Positions 29,759-46,057 of a stretch of DNA of 64,000 nucleotides are shown piece by piece (positions within the stretch are counted from its first letter, which is position 1; every line of letters begins with the position of its first letter). The DNA comes from Candidula unifasciata. Lineage: Eukaryota > Mollusca > Gastropoda > Stylommatophora > Geomitridae. Made by a program: the position numbers and the translations under genes. The notes under the pieces are model-generated. The model was not told where the DNA came from and did no database searches. It saw only the letters and a program-made list of their open reading frames with translations. The DNA is taken from the NCBI GenBank assembly GCA_905116865.2, contig CAJHNH020008572.1:310001-374000 (forward strand), read 5' to 3'.

Positions 29759-31095
29759 GCCCTTTACTTTTTACTTTCAAATCCATCAGTTCATACGTTA
29801 ATGAAATATCATCAGTGATTTCTCAGTGCTTTTCACGTTCATTAACCCAATGGAATACACTAGTACTGGAAACCATTAAAGGGCAGTACTAAAAGAGGAG
29901 GTCAAGAAGACATTTGTTCTCGCTGGTCAGGGCGGCCTGAAACTGCGGACCGACAAATGTGAAGCAATGCTAATCAGCATCAGAGAATAATCAAGCTGGT
30001 TTGATTGACAATATATAACGGTAATGATGACATCATGTTTACAAAAATATTTAATAATAGTCTGCAAAATTGCTTGCAGCACCGCCCGACCCTCCAGTGT
30101 ATTCACTGTTCTTGCTGTTGCAAGGGTGAGGAGTGTCACTGGAACCAAACATTTATCAAGCTCACAATTATTACATTATGAAATGAATAAAATAAGTTAC
30201 AAACTTCTTGACACCTTGAATAATTCTGTGCTGTCATTTGGTAGAGAATAAGCTGCCTTTTTTTAGAGCTGGTGCTTGTCATCTGACTTGTGCTGATGAC
30301 TCTGTAAGAATATAAAAGCATCTGAACACACAAACAATAGTTGAAGTCCTGACTTGAGTGAAAAGACAAGGAAAAAACAAAAACAAAAAGATAAAAAAAA
30401 AAGGAATTTTTTGGTATGGAAATACAGATGAAAATACAGATAGACAGACTAGATAAAAAGAACTAATAATACATAAATGTTGAACAACTACTGTTCAAGT
30501 AATCAATGTAATCATATTACCCTTCATGTGAATCCCTTTCTACTCCAACTATTAGTTACCAAACTAACAAAATGCCCACAGAATGTTATGAGTGCGTGTT
30601 CACTGTTGTGGCCAGTTGTATGCCTAACTGCATACACACTTACTGGTCCTTTATCAACCAGTGAAAACAGTTCACTGTTCTGCAGCCATTACCCTCCATT
30701 TGAGCGCAGACTGTCCACATGAACGCACCTCTCGTCTTCCGCTTGATCGCTTGATAGCTGACTCTCCATTCGTAGCCCGATTCTCGATAACCAGATACTT
30801 GACACCGATTCGCTAGATTTTCGGCTGAGTCCGTCTTGACTGGTTGTTAGACATTTGGCGTTGCGGGTGGAGTTTCAGTAGCCAGTACTGTGATCGAGTA
30901 GCAAGGTTTGCTTACCAACCAGACTCAGTCGCTTAGACTTTTTCAGCTTGATCTGTCAGAATCGGTACGCCATTGTCAGGACATAGATCGCTAAGTTCCT
31001 ATACGGCTTGATCTGTCCAACTGGCTACTCGAGGAAAGGCATCCATCGCTTGAATCGGTTCGGTGAACGGTCGGGCTTGGTTAGCTGCCGGCAAC

Positions 31096-31197
31096 ATGAT
31101 CTACACAGAAGACCAGCTTAATTTTTCCAAGGACGTCAGAGAAGCCTCGGTTTACCGAGCCAAGTTTCACCAGAGGAAGGAACAACACCCTAGGTAA
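31096..31197 (+). CDS. Upstream 33-residue ORF in the LINE leader
   Basis: The frame starts MIYTEDQLNFSKDVREASVY and ends QHPR-stop, 109 bases before ORF1. It is basic and compact. Its outline (F.....RE..........R.K) vaguely recalls the start of the 64-residue ORF of the minus-strand element at 36432-36626. Whether it is translated is unknown. Confidence 0.25.
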   Translation: MIYTEDQLNFSKDVREASVYRAKFHQRKEQHPR

Positions 31198-31306
31198 TTA
31201 TAGTCTACTTCATAAACACTTTAAACCGTGACTTAGGGTGTGCGTTTAACCTCTAAAAACAATCGTAAAATTTTACAAACTTTTCAAAGTAACTGAGCTA
31301 TTTAAA

Positions 31307-32401
31307 ATGCCAACGACGAGGGCCAATTCAAGAGCCGGCTCCAGCGAGCCAGAAATCAACACCGACATGCCTGGCCGGTCTGGCGCACCTGAAACGCCAG
31401 GACCGCCATCGCAGGGGACCGCTCCCCCAGAACCGACAAAGGCAGCTGCCACCCAGGGCAAAAGCTATGCAGAGAAAGTAACGGGGGGAGCGGCCAAACC
31501 CAAAAACACTTTAAACAAGTCAGTTCCAGAGGCCGCACCCCGGAAAACGTCAGCCGTGGCCACACCCCAGAAGGCGGTCGCGGTACAGACAACAAAGGGG
31601 AGGCTGCCCAAGGGCCTGGCTACGATCCCGGAAACTCATGAACCGACACCGAAACTGGCAACCGATGCTGCGGTTATTCGGGTGAAAATCTCACCAATCG
31701 ATATGCCGCAGGCGTCGCTGTTTAATCTTGAACATCATGACCTCATAACAGTCATTGAAGCGGGCACTGGCAGCAAATCGGTCAGCCCAATCCTTGCAAT
31801 GAAGGCATTCTTCATTGCATTCCTCAACTGTGCGGCGCTCACAGGAGACCTACTCACACGACTCAAAAGTTCAGGCGAGCAACAATTCGTGACCTGCGCC
31901 CACGAAGCCAGAGTGGCAATTGAAATCATGAAAGACACAATTGTCATTGCTGTGAAAGGCGTGGACACAAGATTAGAAACGGTGAAAGTCACAGACAGAA
32001 TGAGGCTGGAGAATCTGAATCTTGAGATAATCAGCATTGAAAGGATTAAGAAGGGAAACGGTCATCCCACCTCCATTTTGAAAGTCACTCTAGCCAGAAG
32101 AGACCTACCTGCAAGCATCTGTATCAACGGCAAAGGAAAATTCTTTGAGAAGTTTATCCCCCGTGTGATCCAATGTCCCAAATGTCAGGTCTTTGGACAC
32201 TCCCTTAGGAATTGCAGGAACCGACTTCCGGTCTGCAAGTTCTGCTCCCAAAATCACTGGGCTAAAGAATGCCCAAAATCGAAAGACGACCCAAACTGGA
32301 AGGCCAGCAACCTGGAACGGAAATGTGCGAACTGCAAAGGGAACCACAGCTCCAGATACCAAGGTTGCCTCGCACTCAAAGCTACCAAAATAGCCTGGTG
32401 A
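31307..32401 (+). CDS. Gag-like ORF1 protein with three CCHC zinc knuckles
   Basis: The 364-residue ORF starts with a Pro/Ala/Thr-rich disordered tail (residues 1-110) containing KSYAEKVTGG. A globular middle follows (about 115-285, with ITVIEAGTGSKSVSPILAMK). Three retroviral-type knuckles come next at about residues 290-354: CPKCQVFGHSLRNC, CKFCSQNHWAKEC and CANCKGNHSSRYQGC, the last with a five-residue final spacing. Proteins of this type bind LINE RNA and act as nucleic-acid chaperones. The frame stops at TGA 32399-32401, then continues open in the same frame to 33004, so the original ORF1 was longer. The ATG at 31307 is the first long-frame start and suits the length of such ORF1 proteins. 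Confidence 0.85.
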   Translation: MPTTRANSRAGSSEPEINTDMPGRSGAPETPGPPSQGTAPPEPTKAAATQGKSYAEKVTGGAAKPKNTLNKSVPEAAPRKTSAVATPQKAVAVQTTKGRLPKGLATIPETHEPTPKLATDAAVIRVKISPIDMPQASLFNLEHHDLITVIEAGTGSKSVSPILAMKAFFIAFLNCAALTGDLLTRLKSSGEQQFVTCAHEARVAIEIMKDTIVIAVKGVDTRLETVKVTDRMRLENLNLEIISIERIKKGNGHPTSILKVTLARRDLPASICINGKGKFFEKFIPRVIQCPKCQVFGHSLRNCRNRLPVCKFCSQNHWAKECPKSKDDPNWKASNLERKCANCKGNHSSRYQGCLALKATKIAW

Positions 32402-33004
32402 AAGGCAAATCTAACCAACACACCCATTAAAGTCGTCAGATGGAACCAGTCGCAGAAAAAATCTCCGCAAGAAATCCAGTCGGACATGCGCATACTTCAG
32501 GCCACACTTACGGCGCAAGCACATACACCCAAGCACGCCGCAATCGCGAGCAGCCTGCCACTGATGGTGCTGCCAGCAATCGACAGCGAGGAGGTGTGTG
32601 CCCTGAAAAAAGAGGTAGCCGAGCTGAGAAAAGCACTCAGCATAGAAAAGAAAGAAAACACAGCAAACAAAGTGAAAGCCCAAGCATTCGAAGTTCAAGT
32701 CCAAGAACTGTCACTGCATGCTCAAATAGTCGACCTAGATTTGGAAGAGGCGAAACGCCGCATAACCGAGCTCGACAACAAAATTGAAAAAGCTAGAACC
32801 GAACCAGACCACCAGTGGGAGACACTTCTTAACAAACTGCATTCGACTATCGATGACAAAATAAAAACCGGCATAGACGAATATGCACGCGGCAACAGCC
32901 ACCCTCGAGATGACACCGAGAAAGAAGAAACATCAAATTGGAATTGGAATTGGCAGCCATTACCAAGATGTCACCAAGGGAGGCAACCAAGATTACATCT
33001 GTAA
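32402..33004 (+). pseudogene. ORF1 C-terminal continuation beyond an in-frame TGA, coiled-coil
   Basis: The same frame as ORF1 resumes after TGA with KANLTNTPIKVVRWNQSQKK and stays open for 200 codons. An internal ATG lies at 32486. Residues from EVCALKKEVAELRKALSIE through DLEEAKRRITELDNKIEKA show heptad-spaced leucines and charged residues typical of a coiled coil, a common ORF1 multimerisation region. The end crosses the 3' junction at 32952 into the host repeat, so the ORF has no stop of its own within the element. Confidence 0.7.
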
Positions 33005-33390
33005 ACCCATATTTCAAAAAACAAACAAAATGAGGGGTACCCAGCCCAGCATCTCGCCCATCAAGATCATTGTCTTCTACTGAAAGAAGAAACTACAGAT
33101 CTATATCTGTGAGACTATGGCCAGTAACCAACTACCACAAGGACGCACAGATTGCCTTCTCTGCACTAAGGACATCAGCTTTTAAAACTACATGCCCGAC
33201 CTAACTCCTCATCCCAACCTTCATCCTTACCATAACCATAAGGGGAGGAAACCAGCTTGGACCCCAAGCCACAAAGTATGAGGACGATCATACCTTGCTT
33301 AGTGAACTGGACCTTGGACCTCAAAGAGTTATGTACAGACAGCAGTCAGTTTCTATTGAAGAAGACCACTAGGCTTTCCAACAGACATTC

Positions 33391-33870
33391 TTAAATGTGT
33401 ATTTATTGTTCTTGCAGTTGCGTAAACTGGGGAGTTCTATTATTCACCAGACATAGGGTGAGGAGTGTCACAGGAACCAAACATTTATCAAGCTCACAAT
33501 TATTACATTATGAAATGAATAAAATAAGTTACAAACTTCTTGACACCTTCAACAGTTCTGTGCTGTCATTTGGTAGAGAATAAGCTGCCTCTTTTGGAGC
33601 TGGTGCTTGTCATCTGGTGCTGATTAGAAGCATCTGAACAAATAATGTCCTGACTTGTCGCGGGCAACTTATATTCACTCTGTAAGAATATAAATATTTA
33701 TGTATAAAGCTATAAAACTCACACAAGCAATAGTTTAAGTTCAAAGTGAAATAACTGAAGAAATATACAGAGTGGAAAAGACAAGGAAAGAACAAAGAGA
33801 AGAAAAAAGATTAAGAAAAGGAATTTTTCATATGGAAATACAGATAGAATGACTAGATAAAAAGAACTAA
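33391..33870 (+). repeat. Repeat R, copy 2 (5' part)
   Basis: Begins ATGTGTATTTATTGTTCTTG directly after copy 1 ends (CCAACAGACATTCTTAA). It matches copy 3 through GAATTTTTCATATGGAAATA and TAAAAAGAACTAATA, then diverges. Confidence 0.85.
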
Positions 33871-34860
33871 TAACTCATGTGCATCTAAATGTTGCAAATG
33901 AAATACAGAACAGAAATACTGATCAGTAAATAACATGTTCGGTGATTAGAGGAAAAACAAGTCAGCATGACTGAAATATTTCTAGACTGTGCCTCACCGA
34001 GTCACAAGGGAGATATGTAGGCAATAAGGTCTCAATAATGATTCCTTCAGCTAACCAGGTGCGCAAATATGTCATGTTGTATATCAAACTGCAGGGAATA
34101 GAATACAGACCCAAAATATGTGTGTGGATAACATATTAACTGATTAAATGGGTGACAATTCAGCGTGACTGAAATACTGCCAAACAGTTACAAAACAGAT
34201 ATATGGACAATGGGGTCTGGTTTCAATATTTAACTAGCTATACAGGTAATCAAGAAAAGTTCTGTTGTATATAAAAATAATATATATAAATTTTAATAAC
34301 ACATAGCAGATTTATCGCATCTCAAGTATATGTGACTAATATTTCACTGCGGCTATAAAAGATATGTGTACACTGTAGGAATATTTGCGACCCTCTGCTA
34401 ATCACGAAGGCAAATGTGTTGTGAAGTGTATTGAATTGTCAGAAACTAGAAGTGGAAACAAAATCTGGTTGTATAAATATACTTAATGGTTAAGTGCATG
34501 TGACATATCATCCTCCTGTTGTGCTAAAATATGTTGCACAGGGCTTGCAGTCTATTCTTCCATTCAGACTTTCCTGAGCAAATGTTTCACTATCAAGAAT
34601 GGAATCTAGGCCAGTATCTAGAGACTATGACACCAATGGTCATGTTAAGTGTTTGTTTCGGACATCCTCATTTCCAAAGTTGATTTGTGTCCCATTTAAG
34701 TGTCACAGATGTGTTTCTGACTCATTTGTGATCACTGACCATCTGGGCAAAAATTATACCTGCTGCAACCTTACAGAATTGTAATTGATTTGAAATCATG
34801 TGTGCTGCCCTTTACTTTGAGCTAAATCTATGCATATGGTAACTATTCGTGCAGTTTCAT
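33871..34860. other. Spacer between R copies, no gene seen
   Basis: Apart from the duplicated block at 34216-34425 I see no coding or mobile feature here. Confidence 0.35.
34216..34425 (+). repeat. Direct duplication, copy 1 (partner at 36655-36868)
   Basis: AGCTATACAGGTAATCAAGA, TCACTGCGGCTATAAAAGAT and GGAATATTTGCGACCCTCTG are shared at over 95% by eye with 36655-36868. The 2.44-kb spacing shows a segment including repeat R was duplicated, or R is part of a longer tandem unit cut by the assembly gap. Confidence 0.8.
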
Positions 34861-36003
34861 TCTTAAATGTGTATTTATTGTTCTTGCAGTTGCATAAACT
34901 GGGGAGTTCTATTATTCACCAGACATAGGGTGAGGAGTGTCACTGGAACCAAACATTTATCCAGCTCACAATTATTACATTATGAAATGAATAAAATAAG
35001 TTACAAACTTCTTGACACCTTGAACATTTCTGTGCTGTCATTTGGTAGAGAATAAGCTGCCTCTTTTGGAGCTGGTGCTTGTCATCTGGTGCTGATTAGA
35101 AGCATCTGAACAAATAATATCCTGACTTGTCGCGGGCAACTTATATTCACTCTGTAAGAATACAAATATTTATGTATAAAGCTATAAAACTCACACAAGC
35201 AATAGTTTAAGTTCAAAGTTAAATATCTGAAGAAGTATACTGAGTGGAAAAGACAAGGAAAAAACAGAGAGAAGAAAAAAGATAAAGAAAAGGAATTTTT
35301 CATATGGAAATACAGATAGACAGACTAGATAAAAAGAACTAATAATATATAAATGTTAAACAACTACTGTGCCATTCAAGTAATCCATGTAATCATTTTA
35401 CCCTTCATGTGAACCCCTTTCTATTCCAACTATTAGTTACCAAACTAACAAAATGCCTACAGAATGTTATGAGTATGTGTTCACTGTTGTGGCCAGTTGT
35501 ATGCCTAACTGAATACACACTTGCTGGTCTTTATCAACCAGTGAAAACAGTTCACTGTTCTGCAGCCATTACCAAGATGTCACCAAGGGTGACACCAAGA
35601 TTACATTTGTATACCCAAATTAAAAAAAAAAAAAAAATGAGGGGTACCCAGCCCAGCATCTCGCCCATCAAGATCATTGTCTTCTACTGAAAGAAGAAAC
35701 TACAGATCTATATCTGTGAGACTATGGCCAGTAACCAACTACCACAAGGACGCACAGATTGCCTTCTCTGCACTAAGGACATCAGCTTTTAACTACATGC
35801 CCGACCTAACTCCTCATCCCAACCTTCATCCTTACCATAACCATAAGGGGAGGAAACCAGCTCGGACCCCAAGCCACAAAGTATGAGGGCGATCATACCT
35901 TGCTTAGTGAACTGGACCTTGGACCTCAAAGAGGCATCTAAGTTATGTACAGACAGCAGTCAGTTTCTATTGAAGAAGACCACTAGGCTTTCCAACAGAC
36001 ATA
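34861..36003 (+). repeat. Repeat R, copy 3, uninterrupted
   Basis: The full 1.14-kb unit runs from ATGTGTATTTATTGTTCTTG to GCTTTCCAACAGACA. It preserves the empty insertion site CTGCAGCCATTACCAAGATG at 35561-35580. An A run (35622-35637) replaces a mixed A-rich stretch of copy 1. The unit starts TG and ends CA, but no primer site or LTR partner was found. Confidence 0.85.
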
Positions 36004-36214
36004 AGTTATTCAATTCAATTCAATTCATAAGAAACAAAAATTCCAAACTTTGACCTCTTTCAGCTACCTGACGGCTTGCTATATCGAAGTCGGTTCAACG
36101 GTGGTGTGATTTGTATTTATTCCTTGCGGCGATCATTTTCGCCTAAGTTCTTTCATTTGTTGCGTTATGTCAGCAGCGTGGGCTTGGCGTGCGGCTTGCC
36201 GGTTTAGGGAGTGG

Positions 36215-36246
36215 ACATGGCTGTCCTGAAAAGGACAGCCACATGT
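36215..36246. other. Perfect 9-bp stem with GAAA loop
   Basis: GGCTGTCCT, GAAA, AGGACAGCC forms a hairpin, extended by ACAT/ATGT across a two-base bulge. It lies in the GC-rich middle of the compact element. Confidence 0.5.
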
Positions 36247-36431
36247 GCCGGGTGGCCTGGAACGGGATGGGCGGGGTCTGGCTTCTGTTTTCAGGTTTTG
36301 GTAATGCCTGGTTGGTTTTGCGCGGGTGAGTTTTCCGGTCCGGTGAGCTGGGTTTGGTCGGTGTCATGGCGGCTTTGGTCAGTTCTGGTTGGCTATTGGC
36401 TTCACGGTTTTGCGGTCGGGCTGTTTTACGT

Positions 36432-36626
36432 TCAGTGCGTGGAATTGCTTTGTTGGAGTTGGCTTAATTCCCTTCGAGCAGCGTTTAACATATTAAGGGC
36501 TGCGCATGCTTGATACATCATCCTTTTGTTCTTGTCTCGCTTGGATCTGAGTGCTGCGGCTGGAAGGAATCGCTCTCTTGCAAGTTCTTCTTGGCAGAAC
36601 TGTATTCTGTATTTGTCATTGCCCAT
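36432..36626 (-). CDS. 64-residue basic ORF in the compact element
   Basis: It begins MGNDKYRIQFCQEELARERF, continues with ALRSKRDKNKRMMYQACAAL and ends QQSNSTH-stop. Rich in Arg/Lys and Ala, predicted helical by eye. No family recognised; possibly the N-terminal piece of a LINE ORF1. Downstream the same strand is closed in all frames except a Pro-rich 65-codon stretch at 36170-36367. Confidence 0.3.
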   Translation of the reverse strand: MGNDKYRIQFCQEELARERFLPAAALRSKRDKNKRMMYQACAALNMLNAARRELSQLQQSNSTH

Positions 36627-36868
36627 CTCGTGTCGATGAGGGTATGGTGTGAATAATTTAATTAGCTATACAGGTAATCAAGAAAAGTCCTGTTGTATAT
36701 AAATATAATATATAAAATATATATATATATATATAAATCTTAATAACACATAGCAAATTTATTGCATCTCAAGTATATGTGACTAATATTTCACTGCGGC
36801 TATAAAAGATATGTGTACACTGTAGGAATATTTGCGACCCTCTGCTAATCACAAAGGCAAATGTGTTG

Positions 36869-36885
36869 NNNNNNNNNNNNNNNNN
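36869..36885. other. Assembly gap (17 N)
   Basis: Seventeen N characters separate the R-repeat region from the satellite array, so distance and adjacency across this point are uncertain. Confidence 1.
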
Positions 36886-39800
36886 AACCACTGTGCCCTC
36901 ATCCACCCACCCACTATCTACCTGGGTCAATGTACTAGACACTTAACCACTGTGCCCTCATCCATCCACCCACTATCTGCCTGGGTCAATGTACTAGACA
37001 CTTAACCACTGTGCCCTCATCATCCCCACTATCTGCCTGGGTCAATGTACTAGACACTTAACCACTGTGCCCTCATCCATCCACCCACTATCTGCCTGGG
37101 TCAATGTACCCACTCAACCACTGTACCTGGGTCAATGTACTAGACACTTAACCACTGTGCCCTCATCCCTCATCCCACCCACTATCTGCCTGGGTCAATG
37201 TACTAGACACTTAACCACTGTGCCCTCATCCATCCACCCACTATCTACCTGGGTCAATGTACTAGACACTCAACCACTGTGCCCTCATCTCACCCACTAT
37301 CTACCTGGGTCAATGTACTAGACACTCAACCACTGTGCCCTCATCCACCAACTATCTGCCTGGGTCAATGTACCACTTACTGCCCCATCTACCTGGGTCA
37401 ATGTACTAGACACTCAACCACTGTGCCCTCATCCATCCACCCACTATCTACCTGGGTCAATGTACTAGACACTCAACCACTGTGCCCTCATCCATCCACC
37501 CACTATCTACCTAGGTCAATGTACTAGACACTCAACCACTGTGCCCTCATCCACCCACCCACTATCTACCTGGGTCATCCACCCACTATCTACCTGGGTC
37601 AATGTACTAGACACTCAACCACTGTGCCCTCATCCACCCACTATCTACCTGGGTCAATGTACCAGACACTCAACCACTGTGCCCTCATCCATCCACCCAC
37701 TATCTGCCTGGGTCAATGTACTAGACACTCAACCACTGTGCCCTCATCCACCCACTATCTACCTGGGTCAATGTACCAGACACTCAACCACTGTGCCCTC
37801 ATCCATCCACCCACTATCTGCCAGACACTCAACCACTGTGCCCTCATCCATCCACCCACTATCTACCTGGGTCAATGTACCAGACACTCAACCACTGTGC
37901 CCTCATCCATCCACCCACTATCTGCCTGGGTCAATGTACCAGACACTCAACCACTGTGCCCTCATCCATCCACCCACTATCTACCTCGGTCAATGTACCA
38001 GACACTCAACCACTTTGCCCTCATCCATCCACCCACTATCTGCCTGGGTCAATGTACTAGACACTTAACCACTGTGCCCTCATCCATCCACCCACTATCT
38101 ACCTGGGTCAATGTACTAGACACTTAACCACTGTGCCCTCATCCATCCACCCACTATCTGCCTGGGTCAATGTACTAGACACTTAACCACTGTGCCCTCA
38201 TCGATCCACCCACTATCTACCTGGGTCAATGTACCAGACACACAACCACTGTGCCCTCATCCACCCACCCACTATCTGCCTGGGTCAATGTACTAGACAC
38301 TCAACCACTGTGCCCTCATCCACCCACCCACTATCTGCCTGGGTCAATGTACTAGACACTCAACCACTGTGCCCTCATCCACCCACCCACTATCTACCTG
38401 GGTCAATGTACTAGACACTTAACCACTGTGCCCTCATCCATCCACCCACTATCTACCTGGGTCAATGTACTAGACACTTAACCACTGTGCCCTCATCCAT
38501 CCACCCACTATCTACCTGGGTCAATGTACTAGACACTCAACCACTGTGCCCTCATCCATCCACCCACTATCTACCTGGGTCAATGTACTAGACACTCAAC
38601 CACTGTGCCCTCATCCACCCACCCACTATCTACCTGGGTCAATGTACTAGACACTCAACCACTGTGCCCTCATCCACCCACCCACTATCTACCTGGGTCA
38701 ATGTACTAGACACTCAACCACTGTGCCCTCATCCACCCACCCACTATCTACCTGGGTCAATGTACTAGACACTCAACCACTGTGCCCTCATCCACCCACC
38801 CACTATCTACCTGGGTCAATGTACTAGACCCTCAACCACTGTGCCCTCATCCATCCACCCACTATCTGCCTGGGTCAATGTACCAGACACTTAACCACTG
38901 TGCCCTCATCCACCTACCCACTATCTGCCTGGGTCAATGTACTAGACACTCAACCACTGTGCCCTCATCCACCCACTATCTGCCTGGGTCAATGTACCAG
39001 ACACTCAACCACTGTGCCCTCATCCATCCACCCACTATCTACCTGGGTCGATGTACTAGACACTCAACCACTGTGCCCTCATCCACCCACTATCTGCCTG
39101 GGTCAATGTACTAGACACTTAACCACTGTGCCCTCATCCATCCACCCACTATCTGCCTAGGTCAATGTACCAGACACTTAACCACTGTGCCCTCATCCAT
39201 CCACCCACTATCTGCCTGGGTCAATGTACTAGACACTCAACCACTGTGCCCTCATCCACCCACTATCTGCTTGGGTCAATGTACCAGACACTCAACCACT
39301 GTGCCCTCATCCATCCACCCACTATCTACCTGGGTCAATGTACTAGACACTCAACCACTGTGCCCTCATCCATCCACCCACTATCTGCCTAGGTCAATGT
39401 ACCAGACACTCAACCACTGTGCCCTCATCCATCCACTATCTACCTGGGTCAATGTACTAGACAATCAACCACTGTGCCCTCATCCACCCACCCACTATCT
39501 GCCTGGGTCAATGTACCAGACACTCAACTACTGTGCCCTCATCCATCCACCCACTATCTACCTGGGTCAATGTACTAGACACTTAACCACTGTGCCCTCA
39601 TCCATCTACCCACTATCTGCCTGGGTCAATGTACCAGACACTCAACCACTGTGCCCTCATCCATCCACCCACTATCTGCCTGGGTCAATGTACTAGACAC
39701 TCAACCACTGTGCCCTCATCCACCCACCCACTATCTGCCTGGGTCAATGTACAAGACACTTAACCACTGTGCCCTCATCCATCCACCCACTATCTGCCTG

Positions 39801-40809
39801 GGTCAATGTACCAGACACTCAACCACTGTGCCCTCATCCACCCACCCACTATCTGCCTGGATCAATGTACCAGACACTCAACCACTGTGCCCTCATCCAT
39901 CCACCCACCCACTATCTGCCTGGGTCAATGTACTAGACACTCAACCACTGTGCCCTCATCCATCCACCCACCCACTATCTGCCTGGGTCAATGTACCAGA
40001 CACTCAACCACTGTGCCCTCATCCACCCACCCACTATCTACCTGGGTCAATGTACTAGACACTCAACCACTGTGCCCTCATCCACCCACCCACTATCTGC
40101 CTGGGTCAATGTACTAGACACTTAACCACTGTGCCCTCATCCATCCACCCACTATCTGCCTGGGTCAATGTACCAGACACTCAACCACTGTGCCCTCATC
40201 CACCTACCCACTATCTGCCTGGGTCAATGTACCAGACACTCAACCACTGTGCCCTCATCCATCCACCCACTATCTGCCTGGGTCAATGTACCAGACACTC
40301 AACCACTGTGCCCTCATCCATCCACCCACTATCTACCTGGGTCAACGTACCAGACACTTAACCACTGTGCCCTCATCCATCCACAACCACTGTGCCCTCA
40401 TCCATCCACCCACTATCTACCTGGGTCAATGTACCAGACACTCAACCACTGTGCCCTCATCCATCCACCCACTATCTGCCTAGGTCAATGTACCAGACAC
40501 TTAACCACTGTGCCCTCATCCATCCACCCACTAACTACCTGGGTCAATGTACTAGACACTTAACCACTGTGCCCTCATCCACCCACTATCTACCTGGGTC
40601 AATGTACCAGACACTCAACCACTGTGCCCTCATCCATCCACCCACTATCTACCTGGGTCAATGTACTAGACACTTAACCACTGTGCCCTCATCCATCCAC
40701 CCACTATCTACCTGGGTCAATGTACCAGACACTCAACCACTGTGCCCTCATCCATCCACCCACTTTCTGCCTGGGTCAATGTACTAGACACTCAACCACT
40801 GTGCCGTCA
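36886..40809 (+). repeat. 59-bp satellite, ~66 copies
   Basis: The unit is AACCACTGTGCCCTCATCCA, TCCACCCACTATCTACCTGG, GTCAATGTACTAGACACTC. Length variants of 55, 59 and 63 bp come from gain or loss of CATC/CACC tetranucleotides. Paired variants (CTACC/CTGCC, TAGAC/CAGAC, ACTC/ACTT) are scattered. The long open frames read through it are a by-product of repeat length and are not genes. Confidence 0.97.
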
Positions 40810-40811
40810 CG

Positions 40812-45813
<5,002 letters not shown>

Positions 45814-45833
45814 GAATATTTGGATATATCAAC

Positions 45834-46057
45834 ATAACTTGCTCGATATATTTAATACAATTGCCGTGTGAAAGATGAATGTTTAAAAAGGTCGGATGTA
45901 AGACGGGCCTGCGTGCCCAGTTTGCGAGCCTTTGGAATAACGTTTGTTTGTTCAGTCTGCCTTCAGTCATCTACTATCGCCCCTACCTGTACACACCCGT
46001 TGGCGCACACATACGCAGGTACAGACAGTGAAGCCGGTGGCGTTGGGCAAAAGGATT
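45834..46057. other. Sequence after the T tract, nothing recognised
   Basis: Short CA-rich stretch at 45985-46015, otherwise featureless. The join to the satellite across the T tract should not be trusted. Confidence 0.4.

Larger units (their letters stand above)
30694..32952 (+). mobile_element. ORF1-only non-LTR retrotransposon, 12-bp TSD, ATTGG tail
   Basis: The exact duplication GCAGCCATTACC flanks the insert at 30682-30693 and 32953-32964. The uninterrupted target is visible in repeat R copy 3 at 35563-35575. The 3' end is a short ATTGG/AATTGG repeat, as in many non-LTR elements. A 613-bp 5' leader precedes a gag-like ORF1; no endonuclease or reverse transcriptase follows. It is therefore a half-LINE: either a non-autonomous ORF1-only lineage or an internally deleted copy mobilised in trans. 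Zinc-knuckle ORF1 points to the jockey/I/CR1-like groups. Confidence 0.85.
30085..33390 (+). repeat. ~1.1-kb repeat R, copy 1, split by an ORF1-only LINE
   Basis: Segments 30085-30693 and 32953-33390 together match copy 3 (34861-36003) end to end. Shared blocks include GGGTGAGGAGTGTCACTGGA, ACATTATGAAATGAATAAAA, AGTGAAAACAGTTCACTGTT and GGGGTACCCAGCCCAGCATC. The missing middle is the 30694-32952 insertion. No coding capacity is seen in the unit. Confidence 0.85.
36006..36646 (-). mobile_element. Compact retroelement, minus strand, GAATT-repeat tail
   Basis: Read on the minus strand it starts near 36646, carries a 64-codon ORF (36432-36626) and ends TTATGAATTGAATTGAATTG AAT at 36006-36030. 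A short pentanucleotide tail is a non-LTR or SINE hallmark. GC content is well above its neighbours. It interrupts the duplicated block that continues at 36655. The target duplication is not clear. Confidence 0.55.

Noticed and set aside
34861..36003. Solo LTR
   Set aside because: TG...CA ends are present but there is no matching flanking duplication, primer-binding site or internal region, and adjacent units share their flanks. Kept as an unclassified repeat.
37541..40787. Many open frames of 60-175 codons reading HPLSTWVNVLDTQPLCPH-type repeats
   Set aside because: They are the three frames of the 59-bp satellite. Open length follows from a stop-free unit whose length is not a multiple of three; there is no start context or splice signal.
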